From Alteromonadaceae bacterium Bs31 (GTDB lineage: Bacteria > Pseudomonadota > Gammaproteobacteria > Pseudomonadales > Cellvibrionaceae), in NCBI GenBank assembly GCA_900177435.1, contig FXAI01000001.1, forward strand, positions 745,361 through 809,360: a stretch of 64,000 nucleotides of DNA, in the 5' to 3' direction. The notes under the pieces are model-generated. The model saw only the letters and a list, made by a program, of their open reading frames with translations, had not been told where the DNA came from and searched no databases. Below are positions 45,801 through 55,075 of this stretch, piece by piece; within the stretch, counting starts at the first letter, position 1, and every line of letters begins with the position of its first letter. A program made the position numbers and the translations under genes.

Positions 45801-46964
45801 CTACAAAAAATCGTTGATATTAAAATCATAATCTTCCGGGTTTTCGGTCGCTATAATTTTAGTTTCAATCAGCTTGCTAGAAAGGTCGATATCCGCTGGC
45901 TTTTCGTGATGTCGATGCCGAGCGTTGTAAAAGCAACGCACAATGGGTGAATCAGGGTTTTCCGACTTTATAGAGATAACCACGCCTAATTTGCCGTTAT
46001 CAAGCTCAACCAGCGTACCGACAGGGTAAACACTCATGCAGCGTATAAAGTGCCTAACCAGATCCGTATCCAAGTGAAAACCGCAGATTTCCTGCAGAAA
46101 ACCCATCGCCTCGGCTGGTGGTTTTCCCTTGTGGTAAACCCTGCTTGCGGTAATTGCGTCGTAAACGTCGACTATTGCGGCCAGACGGCCGTAATTGTTA
46201 ATTTCGTAATCCTTCAAACCCATAGGGTAGCCACTGCCGTCCAGGCGTTCATGGTGCATACCACAGATGGAGAGAGCCACCTCGTTGATGCCCTCAGACT
46301 GTAACAAAACCTCCTGACCGTAGACCACGTGGCGCTTCATTTCGGTCCACTCTTCCGGGCTGAGCTTTCCGGGTTTGTTGAGAATGTTATAAGGCACCCG
46401 AATTTTGCCAATATCGTGCAGTAAGGCGCCGGTTACCATTTGATGAACAAGCTCTTGTTCGTAACCCAGATACTGACTGAGAATACCCATCAAAATGCCC
46501 ACGTTAATCGAGTGCTCCAGCAGGTATTGATCTTTCTCGCGAATGGAAGCCAGGCAGAGCAGGGCGTTGGGGTTATTCAGTACAGAGTTATTGATATCAT
46601 CCGCTAGAGACTCCACTGGGCCGATATCTATGGCCTTGCCCAGCTTCACGTTGTTCATCAGCTCAGTAACTAGGCCCTTGGCTTCGTCGTATACTTTTTC
46701 TGCCCGTTCCCTTTCCTTGCCAAGCTTAACCCTTGGCTCGCCAATGGCGTGGGTAGCTGTGGGTAGGGTAAAAGCGGAGTCGATACCGCGATGCACATCT
46801 ATGTAGAGTTCTTTGAGACCAGTGGCACGCAGCTTGTCCACTGTTTCAAAACGACGGATATAGCCTTGTGTTCGAAGCCCGTTTTCCGCCATTCCCGGGG
46901 TTTGATCAGACACGTACATACCCAGTTCAACTTTGTCTATGGGAATACGTTTTATCAAACTCAT
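45801..46964 (-). CDS. HD-GYP c-di-GMP phosphodiesterase with DUF3391
   Basis: 387-residue cytoplasmic protein expected to hydrolyse c-di-GMP. The N-terminal DUF3391 (about 1-120; IKRIPIDKVELGMYVSDQTP) is followed by an intact HD-GYP domain with LLHDIGKIRVPYNIL (about 185) and HHERLDGSGYPMGL (about 240). A C-terminal extension (about 310-387) resembles the usual PilZ-unrelated beta tail (VGTLVELDNGKLGVVISI). The ATG at 46964 is preferred; an open frame continues to 47105 without a ribosome site. Confidence 0.92.
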   Translation of the reverse strand: MSLIKRIPIDKVELGMYVSDQTPGMAENGLRTQGYIRRFETVDKLRATGLKELYIDVHRGIDSAFTLPTATHAIGEPRVKLGKERERAEKVYDEAKGLVTELMNNVKLGKAIDIGPVESLADDINNSVLNNPNALLCLASIREKDQYLLEHSINVGILMGILSQYLGYEQELVHQMVTGALLHDIGKIRVPYNILNKPGKLSPEEWTEMKRHVVYGQEVLLQSEGINEVALSICGMHHERLDGSGYPMGLKDYEINNYGRLAAIVDVYDAITASRVYHKGKPPAEAMGFLQEICGFHLDTDLVRHFIRCMSVYPVGTLVELDNGKLGVVISIKSENPDSPIVRCFYNARHRHHEKPADIDLSSKLIETKIIATENPEDYDFNINDFL

Positions 46965-47198
46965 CGGAAGTGCCTCTGCGCAGCCATGGAGGGGATAAAT
47001 GTCAGTATAGTTGGATAATGCAGGCTTGCTACGGGGCAGTTTAAGCCACATCAAATAAGCTTTACCTTGGCACAGCAGGCTATAACTGCCGCAGGCGATG
47101 TGCATAGTGGGATAGGGAGGGGGGAGATCTTTGGTAACGGAGGCAGGGAGGTGCCAGTATGCTGCCCAGGCGTGATTGCTCAGGCAGCCAACGGGGTA

Positions 47199-48254
47199 TT
47201 AGTCCAGCAAACGTTTGTTAAAAAACACAAAGCGCTCGTTTCTGGAGTCCGTTGTATCGTAAATAACAACGTAAGTATCTCCATCTGCGCTCTCAGGTAC
47301 TTTTACCATGAACTTGCGGGAGTCGATCACCAGCTTGTGCTTGCCCGCGACGAGATCGACTTCGGTGTAGAACTGCTCATTACCCAGGTATTCCAGCTCT
47401 ACAGCGCGTTTGTAGTTAATGTCCATTAGTAGTTCTGAGTAACGGCGGTGTTGGGTTTTATCCGCGTTTTTGGTGAGCTCGTTGAGCTTTTGCATTTCAC
47501 TGCGAGCATAGCGTTGCCGGGGTGTCAGGTCTTTTTCGTTTACTGGTTTTGCGGCGTGTATGCTGGTGGCTGGCAGCTGTGGCGCTTGTGTATTTGCACC
47601 TGAAGCCTCGGCTGCATTCTCTGTTGAAGCCGCTGCCGGCATCGCCGTCGCCGGCTGTTTAGCCACGTCTTTAACAACAGCGGGTTCAGTGGGCTTTGCA
47701 ACAAGCGGTGGTGCAGCAATTTTTACCGGCTCTGGGCTTGCTGCTGCTTGCATGTTAGCAAAGCGATCCTCTTCCACGCGGATAGCTTGTGCTTGCTTGT
47801 CCAGCGAGTTGATTTGCCGGTTTAGCCAATTGATATCAGCCTTTGTTTTGTCTCTCTCGGTGATCAGTTCTGCATGCTTTCTGGAAACACGGTCCAGCCT
47901 TTTCTCCCTGTTCTGCACGCCACGTTCGGCAAGCTCCAGGCGCGTTTTGGCCATCTCTCTCTTGCGAGGCCCGTCGTCTGAGGTGTCCTGGTTGGCCAGC
48001 TCCAAATCGGCCTGCACGTTTTTAAGGTCTTCCTTTGCTACTGCCAGTTGCTTGGTAGCATCCTCTTTTTTTACATCGTACGCGAGAAGCCGGTTTTCCA
48101 GCGTTTGCAAGGCCTCTTTCTTAGTGCTGATTGAAAGCTTGTAATTCTCTGCCTTGGCGCTCACATCTGATGAACTCTGTGCAAAGGCACCCGGGCTTAC
48201 CAAGGGTGATATGCAAATAGAAAACGCTAATGCTGCTACACGTAGCAATTTCAT
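47199..48254 (-). CDS. Periplasmic coiled-coil protein
   Basis: 351-residue exported protein not assigned to a family. It has a signal peptide (VAALAFSICISPLVSPGAFA), a long coiled coil (about 35-165; ENRLLAYDVKKEDATKQLAV and RGVQNREKRLDRVSRKHAEL), an Ala/Pro-rich linker (170-240) and a C-terminal beta-rich domain (about 285-351; YTEVDLVAGKHKLVIDSRKF). The tail resembles carboxypeptidase-regulatory or PEGA-like sandwiches. A scaffolding or envelope role is inference. Confidence 0.7.
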   Translation of the reverse strand: MKLLRVAALAFSICISPLVSPGAFAQSSSDVSAKAENYKLSISTKKEALQTLENRLLAYDVKKEDATKQLAVAKEDLKNVQADLELANQDTSDDGPRKREMAKTRLELAERGVQNREKRLDRVSRKHAELITERDKTKADINWLNRQINSLDKQAQAIRVEEDRFANMQAAASPEPVKIAAPPLVAKPTEPAVVKDVAKQPATAMPAAASTENAAEASGANTQAPQLPATSIHAAKPVNEKDLTPRQRYARSEMQKLNELTKNADKTQHRRYSELLMDINYKRAVELEYLGNEQFYTEVDLVAGKHKLVIDSRKFMVKVPESADGDTYVVIYDTTDSRNERFVFFNKRLLD

Positions 48255-48425
48255 TGTGTTTGTGCCTCGGTGCTCGATGAAAGTATGACCGGATGTGGTG
48301 CTTAAGTATGATTTTGCCGGGCTATTCTATAGTAAAAAACAATTATAAAAAAGTCGTCACATTCAACACCAATTGAGGGCATTAGTTTCCCCTATAACAG
48401 TTCTTGTGCCAAGAGGGGGAAGGCT

Positions 48426-48453
48426 AAAAGTTTGAGTTATAACTCAAACTTTT
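48426..48453. promoter_or_regulatory. Perfect 28-bp palindrome upstream of the cytochrome/FG-GAP gene
   Basis: AAAAGTTTGAGTTA and TAACTCAAACTTTT are exact reverse complements with no spacer, 97 bases before the ATG at 48550. The arms are AT-rich and no gene ends just upstream on the same strand, so an operator is more likely than a terminator. The T4 at the end is too short for a strong terminator. Confidence 0.6.
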
Positions 48454-48549
48454 CGGACTCAGTGGGGAAATTCGTCCTATTACTGTTATTATCGCTCCCA
48501 TACACGCTACCGGCTACTCTCCAAAACCATCGCACTTGCTATCACTCTA

Positions 48550-50079
48550 ATGAAAAAAATAACCCTGTTAAGCGCAATACTGGCCCTAAGCGGCTATAGC
48601 CACTCCGCCACCGAAGAAGCCCCTAAAACCGTCCCAGAAATAGTTGCTATGGTGAACCATTATTGTGGCGTTTGCCACGGCGTGCCCTCACCGTCGCTCA
48701 TGCCCAAAAAAGACTGGCCCTACGTAACCAAAGCAATGGCCGAACTCGCGCTGGAAAGAACCGGGCAAGAATTCATATCCAAAGAAGCGCTGCACCACAT
48801 AAGTGCTTACTATTTCGGCAGTGCGCCTGAAAGCCTGGAGCGCTTACCCTATTTTACACGCTCACCTGCGGAACTGTTTACCGTGAAGCCCATTGGCGAT
48901 CCCACACCAATGCCTCAGATATCCAACATCGCAAGGGTACAACTGGATAAAAAAGCGAGCGCCCAGTTTCTAATTAGTGATATCGAAAAAAACCAACTGC
49001 TCCTACTGAGCAAGAAGGGCAAAAAATGGACAGAAGCAGTAATCGCCGAGATTAAAGCGCCAGTGGGTATAGAGGTTCTGGATTACGACGGAGATGGCGA
49101 TGACGACATCGCCGTGGCCTCGCTAGGTAGGATACTACCGCCGTTTTACACCACTATGGGGAAGCTTGTATTACTGCGGCAGGACGATAAAGGTAAATTT
49201 CACCAAGAAATACTACTGGAAAACGTACCGCGCGTATTAGATGTGGCGGCTCAGGATATGGACGGCGACAAAGACCTGGATCTATTGGTGTCCATCTATG
49301 GCGCAGACAATATCGGCGAATTGGCATGGTTGGAAAACAGAGGTAAAGAGAAACCTGTAAAACACACACTGGTGCCCTTAGGGGGAGGATTGAATATCAC
49401 ACCGGGTGATATTAACGGCGACGGTCTGTTGGATTTAGTAAGCCTGGTAACTCAAGAGCATGAAATGATAATTGCCCTAGTGAATGCAGGTGACGGCAAC
49501 TTCGATTACAAAATGCTATTCAAAGCCAGCGAGCCGATGATTGGCTCCACCAGTATGAGCTTGGTAGATATGGATGGCGATAAAGACTTGGATATCCTAT
49601 TCGCCAATGGCGATGCACACGACCTGCAATACGACCCAAAACCTTACCACGGTGTGCAGTGGCTAGAAAACAAAGGCCAGCTCGACTTTCAGTTTCATAA
49701 CCTTGCCCGTTTTTATGGCGCAGCCCTGGCCAAAGCGGCAGATATGGACGGCGACGGCGATAAAGACGTAGTTGCCAGTAGTTGGAATAACTACTGGGAC
49801 GACGAACAACGCCAGACCCTAATCTGGTTTGAAAACGACGGTAAACAAAATTTTACCAGCAAGGGCATAGCGCATAAGCCCAGCAGTATCGTCTCGTTTG
49901 AGCTGGAAGATGTTAATGGCGACGGGTTGCCAGATATTATTGCCGGCACCTTCAAAATAGATGAGCTGAAAGCCACCATGGGCAAAGAAGAAGCAGAGAT
50001 AAAAAAATCTTTACAAGGTGTAGAAAATACCCGCTTGTTCGTAATAGAAAACCCACTCACAAGCACTAAGCCAAAATAA
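48550..50079 (+). CDS. Exported cytochrome-c-like FG-GAP/VCBS repeat protein
   Basis: 509-residue periplasmic protein with a signal peptide (KKITLLSAILALSGYSHSA). A small N-terminal segment carries one haem c motif CGVCH (39-43) with SPSLMPKKDWPYV after it, so one haem is probably attached covalently. The rest is a propeller of FG-GAP/VCBS repeats with calcium-type loops: DYDGDGDDDIAVAS, DMDGDKDLDLLVS, DINGDGLLDLVS, DMDGDKDLDILFA, DMDGDGDKDVVAS and DVNGDGLPDIIAG. Such haem-propeller fusions occur in planctomycetes and marine bacteria; the electron partner and substrate are unknown. It is flanked upstream by a perfect palindrome. Confidence 0.85.
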   Translation: MKKITLLSAILALSGYSHSATEEAPKTVPEIVAMVNHYCGVCHGVPSPSLMPKKDWPYVTKAMAELALERTGQEFISKEALHHISAYYFGSAPESLERLPYFTRSPAELFTVKPIGDPTPMPQISNIARVQLDKKASAQFLISDIEKNQLLLLSKKGKKWTEAVIAEIKAPVGIEVLDYDGDGDDDIAVASLGRILPPFYTTMGKLVLLRQDDKGKFHQEILLENVPRVLDVAAQDMDGDKDLDLLVSIYGADNIGELAWLENRGKEKPVKHTLVPLGGGLNITPGDINGDGLLDLVSLVTQEHEMIIALVNAGDGNFDYKMLFKASEPMIGSTSMSLVDMDGDKDLDILFANGDAHDLQYDPKPYHGVQWLENKGQLDFQFHNLARFYGAALAKAADMDGDGDKDVVASSWNNYWDDEQRQTLIWFENDGKQNFTSKGIAHKPSSIVSFELEDVNGDGLPDIIAGTFKIDELKATMGKEEAEIKKSLQGVENTRLFVIENPLTSTKPK

Positions 50080-50160
50080 AAAGCGCTCGGTAGAGGCTGG
50101 CTTTATAGAGTTTTTTCGGCGACTACGGCCTCGATAGTAACTGTAAAGAGGCCGCAAGTA

Positions 50161-50700
50161 CTACCACATTAAGTCGTCTGGAATAACGTAGTCTGCATAG
50201 GGATCATTCTCGTCTGGCACATTGCTATCTGTGCGTTTGTAATTATCCACCAGCACATAGCTGGCCTCGCGCTCGCGAATTTTTTCCGCCACAATGCGCG
50301 GCACCAACTGGTAGCTTTCCCCACTGGAAACAATGGACAAACTACCGTAAGAAACCTGGTCGTGTAGCTTCTTGTTCAGGAGAAGTTTTTTAATCGTACT
50401 GCCGTCTTTAAAGTTATACTCCAGCTCGCCCGTTCTATCCGTAATGCGGTGTCGCTCAACCAGCTGTTTAATTTGCGCGAGCACAGCTTTCTTCTCCTGT
50501 TCTTCCTTAATTTGCCTATTCAGCTCCCGGTCACGCAGCCGCTTTTCTTCTTGCGCCTGCCGCAAAGCCTGCTCCTTTTCCAGATCTGGAGCGCCACGCT
50601 TTTGCTTTGCCGCTTTACGGTTTTCTTTCGCAATTGCCTTAGCTTTTTTCTTATCCACTAAGCCCGCGCCCAGGAGTTGATCTTGCAGGGATTTGTTCAT
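50161..50700 (-). CDS. DUF2058 (YaiL-type) nucleoprotein/polynucleotide-associated protein
   Basis: 179-residue cytoplasmic protein with the DUF2058 pattern: MNKSLQDQLLGAGLVDKKKAK, a long charged helix (about 20-85) and a C-terminal domain with EYNFKDGSTIKKLLL and YVIPDDLMW at the end. E. coli YaiL is described as nucleoprotein- or polynucleotide-associated, with no defined reaction. It is convergent with the FG-GAP gene. Confidence 0.9.
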   Translation of the reverse strand: MNKSLQDQLLGAGLVDKKKAKAIAKENRKAAKQKRGAPDLEKEQALRQAQEEKRLRDRELNRQIKEEQEKKAVLAQIKQLVERHRITDRTGELEYNFKDGSTIKKLLLNKKLHDQVSYGSLSIVSSGESYQLVPRIVAEKIREREASYVLVDNYKRTDSNVPDENDPYADYVIPDDLMW

Positions 50701-51182
50701 TGGCCTATCTCAGTTCTTCAAAAAGGGAGATTATAGCAAGATTGGTGAGCGTAAAAACCTAATGGTACAGGCAGTAGAGGCGAAGACTAAGGCGCGCAGC
50801 TGCAAGTGCACAGCGCCTAGCACCGGTTTGAGCGGAACTTTGGCCAAAATCGCTATGCCTGGGTAGGTTTAGCTTGTAGGGCATAAGGGGGCTAACAATG
50901 GCTAGGTTGGATCGCTTACAACAACTCCATCGGCTATTCAGCGCCGCGCAAAATACGCTGGCCACTAAACAGCAATGCTCCGAAGGCACGCAAAGGACCT
51001 TGTAAGTCCGCTAAATGGCAACTGCGACGCACTTCGAAGTTACGGCTAAGGACAGAAGAAATACAAACGCCTACTGCGTTGCTACACAGATCTCAAAGCG
51101 GCCCTTTACTACCTATAACTCTTAAATGAACCCAAAGTTGCTATATTATATTTGATAAAACCTAAGCGCCCAATTACAAGGA
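50701..51182. other. Gene-free stretch before the pseudogene
   Basis: About 480 bases without a credible gene or strong repeat. The open frames found on either strand lack ribosome sites and have poor composition. It marks the start of a decayed region that runs to about 53.4 kb. Confidence 0.4.
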
Positions 51183-51185
51183 CTA

Positions 51186-51556
51186 GGGCCTGTTCGATTA
51201 AGTTCTGATGCTGTTAAGTGGGTAGATGAACATGGAAAGGTTCACTATGTGTCCGTGTACCAGAAAGGTATCGGATAAATTCTGAAATCGTAGATCTTGA
51301 TAAGGCCAATGCAGTAAATAACGATAATAAACCGGTTTATAAGAATAAGAAGCACAGGCCTACCGTAGCAAATACAAACGAAAACCGAGAGCAAGAGATG
51401 CGTCGTGCTGAGGAACAGAAGTCAATCGCCTACTGTCAGGACGCAGAGGATTTCTACAGAAAGATATCAACATTCAAGCATCATTGTGATAGTGGGTATC
51501 ATGTTATGGTTTTGGCAGATAAAGAAACTGATGAAATGATAACTCGGGAGCAGTAA
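51186..51556 (+). pseudogene. DUF4124-like pseudogene, 5' truncated and frameshifted
   Basis: Reading from 51186 gives a DUF4124-like piece (SSDAVKWVDEHGKVHYVSVY) that stops at 51276-51278. A shift of reading frame at about 51279 reopens 91 codons rich in Lys, Glu and Asn (EEQKSIAYCQDAEDFYRKIS) to a TAA at 51554-51556. Intact members start with a signal peptide and a YKWVDENGKVHY-type motif; here the signal is gone. The truncation point coincides with CTAGGGCCTGTT at 51183, which also forms the left end of the IS at 52.56 kb. A further short open segment with protein-like composition lies at about 51580-51690. Confidence 0.7.
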
Positions 51557-51762
51557 GATGAAGTAGCTGTTGAGCTCTGGTAAAGGCAAATCGAAATGGT
51601 TGCTCAATGCAGCAATCGAAAGGGCTCAGGCTAAACTCAGAAAAAGCGTAGATGTAGCGCTAATGAATACCTGTTCAAACTGGAGTCTAAGCTAATCTGG
51701 AAAAGTAGGGGCTGTTTGGGCTAAGCCTTTAATTTTATCCAGAGAAATGTAAACTAAGAGAA

Positions 51763-52209
51763 ATGAAGTTCATAGAAACACGTGCTGGCGATATACCCTT
51801 TGACTTGCTATTGGAGGCTGATCCAAGTGAGCAAAGCGTTCGCTCATACCTTGATTCGGGTTTGGTTTTTGCTGCAGTAAGGAATAAAGCCATAGTCGGT
51901 GTTTGTGTTGTTGCTCTGGAATCTGAAACAAGGGCCGAATTGTTCAATATCTCTGTGTCCAAGGCCTTTCAGAAACAAGGTGTTGGCACTAAACTGCTTG
52001 AGTTTGTACTCGGTGAGTTAAGGTTAAAAGGTATAAGGCGTGTTGAGCTGGGTACCGGTACATTTGGTTATCAGCTTGCATACTATCAGCGTCAGGGTTT
52101 TCGCGTTGGTTCGGTAATTAAAGACTACTTCGTTAATCGTTACCCGGCTGCAATATATGAGCAGGGTATCCAACTAAAAGACATGTTGAGGTTGTACCTG
52201 GATTTATAA
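51763..52209 (+). CDS. GNAT-family N-acetyltransferase
   Basis: 148-residue acetyltransferase with FNISVSKAFQKQGVGTKLLE (about 65-84; acetyl-CoA loop QKQGVGT) and LAYYQRQGFRVGSVIKDYF, the usual C-terminal elements. The form is close to small GNAT proteins with a YPAAIYEQGIQLKDMLRL tail. The substrate is unknown. It overlaps no neighbour; the next gene starts 15 bases on. Confidence 0.88.
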   Translation: MKFIETRAGDIPFDLLLEADPSEQSVRSYLDSGLVFAAVRNKAIVGVCVVALESETRAELFNISVSKAFQKQGVGTKLLEFVLGELRLKGIRRVELGTGTFGYQLAYYQRQGFRVGSVIKDYFVNRYPAAIYEQGIQLKDMLRLYLDL

Positions 52210-52223
52210 TACTTGAGGCCGCT

Positions 52224-52550
52224 ATGTCAAAACTTAAAGAATCTGATTGGAAGTGTTTTTGCGCTATAAAAGATAGCGCCATAAAAAAATATGGCGAGCG
52301 CTGCCTGGAGGAGTACAGAGAGATTTTGAACGATGAATCGAAAGATGCCATTGCCAGACATGTGCTTTTACATCGAGTAAGTGACAATTTGAACCGACAG
52401 TTCAATCTGTTTTTTGAGGGGCATTCCCGATCAAAGGTGGCGCTTCAGTTGCTCGCGATCCGAGCAGAAAATCTTGTAGAGGAAGAATCTCTCAGAGAAT
52501 TGTCAGAAGAGCTATTAGCGAGAAGCGATCCTAAAAGAGTTGATTGGTGA
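52224..52550 (+). CDS. Conserved hypothetical helical protein
   Basis: 108-residue soluble protein, probably all-helical (LKESDWKCFCAIKDSAIKKY, ILNDESKDAIARHVLLHRVS, SKVALQLLAIRAENLVEEES). Proteins with this layout are widespread in proteobacteria, often as lone cargo in accessory regions, and have no assigned function. The start follows the GNAT gene by 15 bases, so the pair may be one transcript. An IS begins 13 bases after the stop. Confidence 0.65.
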   Translation: MSKLKESDWKCFCAIKDSAIKKYGERCLEEYREILNDESKDAIARHVLLHRVSDNLNRQFNLFFEGHSRSKVALQLLAIRAENLVEEESLRELSEELLARSDPKRVDW

Positions 52551-52563
52551 TAGTGCCTGCTAG

Positions 52564-53398
52564 GGCCTGTTGACACTCATTAAGCGGTCAACAATGAGAG
52601 AAAAATTAATAAAAAACTTAAAAAAACGTCGAGTTTGTCGAAACGACTAAAAATTCTCCTAAATCCTTTCAAACGACGAAATAGCCGTTCAACTTCGTTT
52701 CTTTTCTTGTACATTTCACGATCATACTCCCAAGGCGTCAGCCGATTAACCTTTGGAGGCACTATGGGTATCATCCCTAAGTTCATCACAAGTTGCCGAG
52801 TGTCGTCGCCTTCATAGGCTTTATCCATTATGACCCCAGCCCCATCCCAATTGCAGTTTTCCATCGTCTGTAAAACAGCTCTACCTTCAGGAGCGTCGCC
52901 AGCTTGTCCGGGGGTAGTGAGAATGTCACAGCGGTCTGATCATCAGCCGCTACCCTGTGAATTTTAGTTGAGCATCCACCTCTGGAGTTCCCGATGGCTT
53001 GCGGACCGTTTTTTTATGCGCCTGTATCGTCTGGGTGCACTTGAATTATCGTGCTATCCAGTGACACTTGATCAACCTGAATATTTATAAGGTCAGCGTC
53101 CTGAAGTACACCGAAAACGTGATCCAAAATACCATTCTTGGCCCATCGATTGGCCCTTTTTAAATGGTGCTCCATTTGCCAAAACTGGCCGGAAGTCCTC
53201 GCCATTTGCTGCCATGTTCGGCGATGTACAGTATGGTGTTTAGAACCTCTAGATTAGGCGTTTTTACATTGCCGCGCTGAATTGGCAGTAAATGTTCGAT
53301 AATTTTAAATTGGGGCGGTGTAATTTCCGTAGACGCCAATTTTATCAAAATTAGGGGGAGCATCGGACCATGCTGAGTAGAGCGGTGTTAGCCCCCGC
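52564..53398 (-). mobile_element. IS5-family insertion element, degraded
   Basis: A block of about 835 bases bounded by CTAG at 52560-52563 and 53399-53402, a 4-base target duplication of the YTAR type made by the IS5 group. The ends are imperfectly inverted: left GGCCTGTTGACACT, right (complement) GGGGGCTAACACCGCT. The single transposase gene on the minus strand is frameshifted. The insertion lies in intergenic DNA and so disrupts nothing visible. Confidence 0.75.
52580..53363 (-). pseudogene. IS5-type transposase, multiple frameshifts
   Basis: Three frame pieces together give most of a DDE transposase. The N-terminal part is at 53160-53363 (EITPPQFKIIEHLLP, AEHGSKWRGLPASFGKW), the middle at 53014-53205 (QVSLDSTIIQVHPDDTGA, first catalytic Asp) and the C-terminal part at 52580-52864 (GVIMDKAYEGDDTRQ, second Asp; YKKRNEVERLFRRLKGFRRI, catalytic Glu). 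The join near 53010 continues in another frame as KNGPQAIGNSRGG. A further shift at about 52910 (CCCCCGGACAAG) leads to GQAGDAPEGRAVL. One shift could be programmed as in some IS5 relatives, but three are too many for a working enzyme. Confidence 0.85.
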
Positions 53399-53402
53399 CT
53401 AG

Positions 53403-53640
53403 AAAGATCTCATGCCATATAACTAGAAAGTGGTTCACACTTTTTAAAAAAGTTTTATATAAAGACAGCAATCTATGTATTCATTCTCACACACAAGTTT
53501 GGCGCCTTGTTACACTTCGGCCGCAACTTTATGTTAGGCGACAGAAGTCAGGTTCCCTAGTTAGCATTCGCTTGATCGTGCCCGTCGCGCGCTTCGCAAA
53601 AAGAAAATCGCTTCTTTACAGATTCCAATTGGAGAAAAGA
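53403..53640. other. Leader of the poly-Ser lipoprotein gene
   Basis: 238 bases of AT-rich leader between the IS and the first lipoprotein. TTATGTTAGGCG at about 53530-53541 resembles half of an integron attC site but has no proper partner. No promoter could be set with confidence. Confidence 0.3.
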
Positions 53641-55059
53641 ATGAAATTTTTGGGGTATGCTGTTTTCATTTTATGCATCGTGTCGTGTGGCGGAAATGGA
53701 AATGGGAATGATTCGAATCCGCTTCCGAATTCCAGCAGTTCGAGCTCTTCGAGCAGTTCCAGTTCGAGCAGTAGTTCCGGTACCGGCAGCTCCAGTTCAA
53801 GCTCCAGCTCCAGCTCGAATTCTAGCTCCAGCTCCGGTTCCAGTTCTACCTCCAGCTCCACTAGCGGCAGTAGTGGTTCGGAAGGAGACTTGCCGCTGTT
53901 GGATCAAAACGGAATCGTGTTTAAAGGCGGGTTTCGCTTATCGGCAGCGAAATTTGGTGATAGTGATTACGCGAGTTTGAGTTACTCCCCTGGTCCCATC
54001 GCCTTCAATCCACAAAATAATTCACTGTTCGTTATCAGTCACGAGAGAGAGCAAGCAGTGGCCGAATTTGCTATTCCGGAAATTACGAATAGTCGTAACC
54101 CGGAAGACTATGCGGTTGGAAACTATGTGTTACAGGATTTCTCTGTTTTCCATGGAACTACCCGCGTTAACACAGGCATTGAAAATTATTTCCGAATTAC
54201 GGGCTTGGCTCATCTTAATGGGCGTTTGGTGGTGAACTATATGGACTGGTACGACGCCGGAGGCCAGGAAAAGGACACAACAGTGGTATTTGAAGATGCA
54301 AGTCAACTGGACAGTTCTACCGTAACCGGGCCCTATCAGCTGGAAGGCGCTGCGCATGCTGCAGGTTGGTTAACTCCAGTTCCAAGTGAATGGCAGTCTG
54401 CCCTGGGTGGAAGCTATATAGCAGGGCATTCCCATGGTTCTATTATTTCCAGGCTTTCCGTTGGCCCCTCAGCTTTTGTGCTCAACCCTGATTCAAGTTT
54501 ATTAAGCAGATCAGTGAGCAGTGGCGAGATCCAAACGCAAGCTATATTGGATTTCAGTTTAAACAACATGCTTTACGATAAATCGATTTACGGTGAGAGT
54601 TACTCGGACTCCGGACCGATTCTTTACAATCACAACCGCCAAAATGATTTATGGACGATTAACTCTGGTGCGTCCTATGGCTTTATTGTTCCCGGTACGG
54701 GCACCTATTTAACTATAGGCATGTCTGCTGGACATGAATCGGGGTTGGGCTACAAGATCACACAGAATGATGGCAATGTATGTGGTGGTCCTTGCGCCTA
54801 TGATCCTGATGATAAATACAATTATTTCTGGATGTGGCGTGTGAGCGATTTGCTTAAAGTAAAAAATGGTGAAATGAACAGCTATGACGTGCGGCCTTAT
54901 CAATACGGAAAATTGGATTCGCCGTCAAATGCCAGTTTAATTGGTGCGGCATATGATGCAGAGAATAAGCGCTTATATGTCTCCTTATTGAAGGGTGACA
55001 CGGAAGAAGATTACAGTCGCCCGCCTTTGTTCTACGTATATGATATTCGAGCCGAGTAG
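53641..55059 (+). CDS. Poly-Ser-linked outer-membrane lipoprotein of unknown function
   Basis: 472-residue lipoprotein: lipobox FILCIVSCGG with Cys at 15, then a Ser-rich linker (about 30-80, with mixed Ser codons) that holds a folded domain away from the membrane. The domain (about 85-472) starts GIVFKGGFRLSAAKFGDSDY and shows YSPGPIAFNPQNNSLFVISHE, an SMP-30/strictosidine-synthase-like propeller opening, and later GAAYDAENKRLYVSLLKGD. No catalytic motif is recognised. The ATG at 53641 has GGAGAAAAG directly upstream; the frame extends to 53572 without one. The next gene starts 16 bases after the stop. Confidence 0.7.
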   Translation: MKFLGYAVFILCIVSCGGNGNGNDSNPLPNSSSSSSSSSSSSSSSSGTGSSSSSSSSSSNSSSSSGSSSTSSSTSGSSGSEGDLPLLDQNGIVFKGGFRLSAAKFGDSDYASLSYSPGPIAFNPQNNSLFVISHEREQAVAEFAIPEITNSRNPEDYAVGNYVLQDFSVFHGTTRVNTGIENYFRITGLAHLNGRLVVNYMDWYDAGGQEKDTTVVFEDASQLDSSTVTGPYQLEGAAHAAGWLTPVPSEWQSALGGSYIAGHSHGSIISRLSVGPSAFVLNPDSSLLSRSVSSGEIQTQAILDFSLNNMLYDKSIYGESYSDSGPILYNHNRQNDLWTINSGASYGFIVPGTGTYLTIGMSAGHESGLGYKITQNDGNVCGGPCAYDPDDKYNYFWMWRVSDLLKVKNGEMNSYDVRPYQYGKLDSPSNASLIGAAYDAENKRLYVSLLKGDTEEDYSRPPLFYVYDIRAE

Positions 55060-55075
55060 TAGTTGGAATAAAAAA

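Noticed and set aside
53380-53545. Integron attC-like pieces (GTTAGCCCCCGCC and TTATGTTAGGCG)
   Set aside because: The first is the IS end. The second lacks a complementary RYYYAAC partner and the bulged stem of attC sites, and no integrase is present.
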